A stretch of 64,000 nucleotides of DNA from Allobosea sp. Root381 (GTDB lineage: Bacteria; Pseudomonadota; Alphaproteobacteria; Rhizobiales; Beijerinckiaceae), in contig NZ_LMJT01000043.1 in assembly GCF_001429395.1 (NCBI RefSeq), forward strand, positions 115,477 through 179,476, in the 5' to 3' direction. The position numbers were made by a program, and so were the translations under genes. The number at the start of each line of letters is the position of its first letter. Position 1 is the stretch's first letter. Positions 63,501 to 64,000 of the stretch are shown here, in pieces. The notes below the pieces were generated by a model. That model did not search any database, was not told the origin of the DNA, and saw only the letters and a program-made list of their open reading frames with translations.

Positions 63501-64000
63501 TCGGCGATGCCACGACCACTGCTGGGTATCTCTCGATCACCTCGACCGGGGCCGGCATCACCGCAGCGACCCTCGATATCGCCGGCGAGGCGAACCTGAC
63601 AGCCGCCACCTTCGCCTCCATCACGGGCTCACTGACCGCCGGCGGCGCGGCGAACGCAACCGCCGCCAACGGCACGCTTGGTATCGCCAGCCTTGAGGCC
63701 GGTGCAGGCTCGGCCCTCTCCGCTTCCGGCACCGTCGTGCTCGGCGATGCCACCACCACCGCAGGCGATCTCTCGATCACCTCGACCGGCGCCGACATCA
63801 GCGCGGCCACGCTGAACGTCGCCGGTACCGCGAACCTGACCGCCGCCACCGCGATCTCGGTGACAAACGCCCTAACTGCCAGCGGCGCGGCGAACACAAC
63901 AGCCGCGAGCGGCACGCTCAGTATCACCAGCCTCGTAGCCGGTGCGAGCTCGACGCTCTCGGCCGGCGGTATGGTTACGCTCGACGATGCCACGACCACC
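48503..64000 (+). CDS. Giant filamentous haemagglutinin-type adhesin (LktA family), 3' end outside window
   Basis: One frame open from the ATG at 48503 to the last base: 5166 codons and continuing. Residues 1-58 are an extended Arg-rich signal region ending APAFAQ, then a two-partner-secretion domain (about 59-200; NIITPDGRTQTNVAVSG, SYRNGQIGGHIYFSDSAGF) which would be recognised by an outer-membrane TpsB pore. The bulk is Ala/Gly/Thr-rich beta-helix repeats. From 58.4 to 60.6 kb the composition changes to aromatic-rich with Cys pairs; helical modules occur at 55.4-55.95 and 61.3-61.6 kb; 240-base tandem repeats begin near 63.06 kb. No TpsB partner is in the window. It is a likely surface adhesin for attachment or biofilm. 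Confidence 0.9.
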   Translation, partial: MSRRRAAKPAPAILVRTGASHEAARADQSRSILARWRQRCLVGQAMALALWNAPAFAQNIITPDGRTQTNVAVSGSTTTITTQTVATGAGYNSFSRFEQAAGTTVNMHLPQNTSALVNIVRDGPVVVNGILNSYRNGQIGGHIYFSDSAGFTVGPQGVINTGQLTVNTPTRDFLDQVIGRDGVVNEAMAARLRANDVPISPDGRITIDGTINARRGVTLHGHSVSVAGQIKANAASVDLGERRRRHQAAFSESVNTAGLRHGGAMVARKGGGIEIVAAGTASVSGRLSANATARRGAGSVAIRSGKGTTVAQTAQISATGTAPRQAGPAAAGAVNTGEGGKVSITSDAAIAIARGATLDVSAARDAAGKAGSAIVFAGTDLDVEAGARFRGTAGTSGDGGFLELSAKQTVTLGAVDVDLSARNGKAGLLYIDPTDIVIGTGGSANMITNGTNVSLEATNSIRILGDGIIDTRNFNRGNGELSVANPSLGHSGSITLVAPAITVRGKLLAGVSAGSGENAGDILLEASQSQTLIAGRANANASIIVSGTISGRDVTMQASATAIASYIDPNAGTLVAMAAQTLGGAMFGLNGAYVGSDITSKIEIENGATITATGDVKLEATGEQDASLPAITLSGNFPWGAAVSIGEIAGTVKADIASGATINVGRNLAVTARNDVNLMATALTITTGQTVVAATVAYGAVDVTTTAKVHSGATINSAWNSNVTVTAGNTNSFSTSATAMASAGGLGGIAFAYSDYKATTEAVFGASVGGQFNKIYRLTVQATTDTTKNATSASTTVGNNALFNADLGGTTIPGLLTRILGEVRTGSSSVPARVGSAIAIANSDLTARATIGADPGDAAPTIWASGDVVVAARQRDFGVRVIADSSTNSKSTDPTASNPSANISVSMGIAVGDFKHEADASIGSGVTINAGTIGVAALSEMPISNTWLNWSGLGETFSHLNGNMGVVSNILTTYANATSASTQLGLSGAIDYFRVDNQTSAYVASGARLNQTGHTGSWTSDLDYDYTQRWDQGVHIDAETVTHSIDAGGNFGFTGGTSGGSGSAVGGSMLNIGRSSTTIAAIAAGAVIDTTGLAVTALTSDKMFVIATTSGESAGTIGLNGMVSIAGLSNRTIASISNEARITAPRVNVNADQIVSVFSLSGALTAGGSNGFGLALSVLDAAAVTRAYVGNNRDDLSDGRLAGSVAQGRITTADLDVTATTDGRLTVASVAGAAAGVGGGGMENFLPPGTPDFVRDAIATSNRKTSSSISLTGAGSSSVGLTTLGTSAWLDGATVVRHGPGVTTNVTALNATIAEIGSGAAALNLAGSNSPLSGGVSGAVAIGQFDNSTDARIANSTLTGVYDTTVQAVSGGRATVVGLGLAGATSNGGAIAISAALGLITNRVAASIEDSVLSGVPSIANSQVARVSAYQTTDIGIGGGAGYAGGKVGFGLALTYVDIRDSEGEDAVSAKVSRSSLTDLHGLKVRATNASRVMSSAATAGLGGNGLGGVFVINRVKPTTRAAIEGLAGSLATVSVTGDVAVLADGSRIGSYDDLIAGRIDVSDTDESEIDFTGAAANGGTANPEGAAVVAIGALVQIGRNNAGIALLDNAIAQSHIAAIDFATVTASGNVSVVARDGATLTGVAVGLGAATGQFAGTASVVLQSIENVARARIGGAGTVVTAGGIEVTSAATSKIRGSAGSLGLGFGAAALGLSVVENHVANVVASEVDAARLNATGNVALRAGSTATIDTLAIGIARSRNVGLAGSIANNSIATDVRALVSDADIIAGNNLGLFATNLDRITVSAGALGATAGAPSVAGGLSVVNNTIGGETVATIDDSIIDARASGTGGLSYNAGQLTTAFDLGSANGPSAAQPSLAMTARSVHGLGVVATSQQSVLANAVTGGVAIFPISAAIAIVPIRNVLAGSTSATIDDSLVNTRLTGTNATAVAIEAASHSYAATFITVGSIGGAAAAGADANTIMRRSTHAGLTDSTLGTTTPGFTGQGVTALDIAANASQSAASNVLGFAVGLGGGAASGVVNSFAATTSAALDQSLVTAGRVGVNAESRNGFHAQAVSGAAGGVGMGSSFVVGTSRNTTLATIGGGSGQTTLNLNGALAVTARSVNAFTTVSAGGAAGGFAGVAGMVSFVDVENETRAGLYGVTATLRPTSAAGIGVTAYESTSIDATTAAGASGSFGAGAAANIASLDSRVLADITGSTLSAPGAVSASATSERNVDATTMTYGVGGSVGIGAAVALISVGTGAPSGAGSDLNANGGGTLSRLDQLTAGNAELVLSASGLAAYRAYRGAAGTAMSEAQLRDAAQADYNLLLANGSLVGGALTLTDSGVAGLRSAAAMALGIAAPTDAQVRSWAAQRYTALNGGAVTYLMSDTGVAAYRATVTATTPDANEDQIRSAANDAHARLLANGSVANGVLTLSAAGIAAYRTEAGASLGHAASDAEVRAYAAAQYSFFAANRSRIVAPASQSASALLDSAGSRTAATVTGGSIASGSVAVTALSQTTTSNIASGVGTGGAAGVGAATAYTDVGDDVSARLDQITVNTGSIAISANSTDGSGAAARVEATAGAGALAAAAGAAVAKGTISNTVSALLGGNLTVTGAATVNAGNGQTGRSDAFGATVAGGLALGVSLAASTADSTVSARYAAGSNLTGTGLTIGATSTGAAFAAAVAGAGGLIAAGSGAEANATDSSNVSAVIGAGARANVRTGSIIVQASASPDAKASARGIAVAGGLAVGAATANATVNSSVRAAIENNASLPAAAQFTAGTLSVLATGSVFGSTLGDAARLAGSTGGFTRGGMSASASAIAGSGSYYVSAVGTEAKALNTSSVTASVGNHVGLPVGVVTISANNTTVQGATATGVSAGMAAIGTVNAEAEARTQTNASLGDGATMAAGGTGSFTLTATGSDTQIAHAEAGSGGLYAGSGAEGSTSNTANVTASVGANAWIRTGLVTIAASHASRYAALVDSLQASALGASASLAKNDAHVDVLTRIVQGSDIGATGPNTAGCHLSSCLQAISLTAKNVFTQLDLGDSVRAAAGGGINGAGATSETEIAGTARVTLADDVTLTAGTSPTAAPGPILIRAWTELTADDTATLTTGGLLQGAGVTSHYSADIDNEVTLGLRNRLNSFGVINIGTYTTADVQANAYVSTYGLASVGVADAHVGIRSDNNVRIGANSALLGLYDVNVTAGRDGSGHYTNNLSGRATALGYVRGLIAVPVADASTDLQNHARVEVGSGATISSAQNVTLGAYDGLIDARADGTGHGYQLYFIPVTAGSSSPGFSSSSTVEMNGTVTAGIYNTQRIEIGCGINASVQCGPNDAPTIRFVSGAPVTGGYDPAFNAVAYVNANYDPTVAGTLISGISSSPVKAFTLTQLYAAGGNIYVNAGRVQGSGTLTAKGGPSITVINRSNAYLVLAGGAYIPETTGGQIVGSTGSLTRQTNPDATPIITIDNSYTGALDASGHGPALLIAGDITNLAGVVSLNNTQGSFGFSGQRIDALQFNATVPNGAVAVSSNGPNGMHTVGASPQAEFAHAIFYPGGGPGSVSFDVNQAVIAAANALAAAMGATDLNYFLYGRQSEGATRNFSLQFFGNCAGYIADSGANCTGDYNMGRGINFQALPTIQTYRESNPTAQAGTTKIYGAQVAIKATTININASIEAGRVTNWSGTVDAGMAASLRNQRQYYLDRGYVEVGLKEALGGVWSNASAAPLYYDLANDRLVLWDINASSGGGSVLLDGQIISTNTLGSIKINGGFGDVSLNNTSGLDLIVNRINTGTGVGVAASVSKITLIDRLVTSGPNTTIYAYTPGSGIAIYKSHNGAQPTLTGAGATTPVAFISGDTTSYNPVAGTRYEWTQQALLQKVGLTWENRNQANIPGVYWRYDSGTSGNPWVYVDAQSPSVDAHRMHEWQSWWSRNPQAPSATQVSGRVTTGDLGLTHVGMTQEITGGHLDMIHNLATYGGCNGQSINHCNNDFVAQPGASQAEWAYNYATRAFVQVTTSVKADNPFAVSFAGNAAGRVNITSNGSVRQNGTIVNPSGTTTIVASGGSFTQTNNATILSNNLNLTARDSIGTQSSAIKVTLTSGAQLSAITGSGGINLDVTGSARVAALRADGTPNAYGDIRVHATGSLETGTSASANVVGRNITLASANGSIGSVTNPMKMRAVATQLANGSYVDGIVNVSALGDIGVAQLAGDLRVGEIRSETGNVRIDVNAGRLVSATGQTAAQALSAEQLSEVSRALKLTAADGAGAAAQASIASFEAQVTQAYGLYSALIRSGSVGTNGIFTLNDNAVVLYQAFADAALGRPASPAEVKAYAAERFNSYANAFKAAYGDGWATKARFNPATLESDFSFSATAPDAAAGLSDRIAGDAIWTDRQLVSAINKSALAPASGVVGNGVALVVGHDVTLNIAGSIGSLAPDLQVSLDSIRNGSLSDAQLAALSVATTPGTVKIMGLRQDGSLVEVSDLNNLPAGVTLTRVDVKQTAPLFINATGTFSASAQGDVYVQATTNVQSSTTPRSAGATLTIGNITATGTVSLQAPQGIVVGTEADGTTPRSPVQIQTGGDLVLVAGGGGIGSAATQLTYQIGGKLVSASAAAGDAYLIANAGNAEIGRIFASGTASLTARGGAILGYLPGVAISASAIRLDATGNVGSASAALGLQVGANGSVSGQIGGQAWLAAPTVSGQPSNTLKLGSLNAANGLTATADGEIDVLGSLRSSNGAIALTGSKIVMASGSDIEAAGRASLASGSDIALGHVSSRLAAPTGAASIVITAAGSILGNGDTGALLDARPASGFIALTAGGDIGNATAALAFAAAGLSAHSLSGDVNLATTLATDVTALTADAGSITLAAGGALTVDTATSNGGTTLSSSNGALTLGTLLAGGASSLDATGAIGITSATTTAGGFEAISTGGSITAATLDIAGEANLTAATFVSIMGSLTAGGAANATAASGTLGIASLEAGAGSALSASGAITLGDATTTAGYLSITSTGAGITAATLDIAGEANLTAATFASITGSLTAGGAANATAANGTLGIASLEAGAGSALSASGTVVLGDATTTAGDLSITSTGADISAATLNVAGTANLTAATAISVTNALTASGAANTTAASGTLSITSLVAGASSTLSAGGMVTLDDATTT
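55384..55950 (+). repeat. Four helical 45-48 residue modules inside the adhesin
   Basis: Within the beta-helix run, a helical unit recurs with an end motif L(T/V)L-x-x-(S/A)G(V/I/L)A-YR at about 55386, 55530, 55660 and 55810, between which come (D/E)(A/E)(Q/V)(L/V)R-x-(A/W)A-x-x-Y and LLANGS. A related stretch, SGSVGTNGIFTL, appears again near 61400. This is protein-level repetition; DNA identity is low. Confidence 0.65.
63061..64000 (+). repeat. 240-base (80-residue) tandem repeats at the right edge
   Basis: Units begin at 63061 (divergent), 63301, 63541 and 63781 (cut by the edge), all exactly 240 bases apart. By direct comparison 63301-63540 and 63541-63780 differ at about 24 of 240 positions. 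Each encodes the pattern NLTAAT...SLTAGGAANATA...LGIASLEAGAGSALSASG...LGDATTTAG. The array continues beyond the window. Confidence 0.9.

Noticed and set aside
63061..64000. CRISPR array
   Set aside because: Repeats are 240 bases, contiguous, in frame and protein-coding; no short repeat-spacer pattern.

Overview
The window reads as chromosomal DNA from a GC-rich alphaproteobacterium of the order Hyphomicrobiales. A Bosea-like organism is my best guess (inference only). The reasons are the GC-rich codon use, the bcsN/bcsK style of cellulose operon, class III adenylate cyclases fused to TolB-like/TPR regions, a formate dehydrogenase organised like Methylobacterium FDH1, and many intergenic palindromic repeats of the kind common in Rhizobiales. 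I see no rRNA, tRNA, CRISPR array or insertion sequence.

Layout. (1) 1-9.6 kb: a region rich in cyclic-nucleotide proteins, with two class III nucleotidyl cyclases, a Crp/Fnr regulator and an ABC-type membrane protein ending in a cyclic-nucleotide-binding domain. A PAP2-type phosphatase/haloperoxidase and a G1-type peptidase, joined by an ATGA overlap, sit among them. (2) 9.9-35.2 kb: an oxalate catabolism and assimilation region. It holds a tripartite tricarboxylate transporter (tctA-tctC-tctB), a GntR/FCD regulator, oxalyl-CoA decarboxylase (oxc), formyl-CoA:oxalate CoA-transferase (frc), NAD-linked formate dehydrogenase (two subunits, beta fused), a fused NDP-forming acyl-CoA synthetase, a SucCD-type CoA ligase, a second GntR/FCD regulator, an FAH-family protein, a PanE-type reductase (candidate oxalyl-CoA reductase), glyoxylate carboligase, an IclR regulator and a second, divergent SucCD/Mtk-type ligase. 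(3) 35.4-44.1 kb: a cellulose operon bcsN-bcsA-bcsB-bcsZ-bcsK. (4) 44.6-47.6 kb: a TetR regulator, an unrecognised protein and an MFS transporter. (5) 47.9 kb to the right edge: a small IalB-type secreted protein followed 2 bases later by one giant filamentous adhesin gene, open for 5166 codons and still running at the edge.

How the genes work together. Oxalate would be imported (possibly by TctABC) and activated to oxalyl-CoA by Frc, perhaps also by one of the NDP-forming ligases. It would then either be decarboxylated by Oxc and oxidised to CO2 by formate dehydrogenase, giving NADH, or be reduced to glyoxylate by the PanE-type enzyme and condensed by Gcl for assimilation. The strongest new observation is a 19-bp inverted repeat, TTGG(C/T)AT-N5-AT(G/A)CCAA, found six times, always in an intergenic region ahead of one of these units: tctA, gntR1-oxc-frc, the formate dehydrogenase, the acyl-CoA synthetase operon, gcl-panE-FAH and the second ligase pair. 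It is very probably the operator of one or both GntR/FCD paralogues and ties dispersed transcription units into a single regulon.
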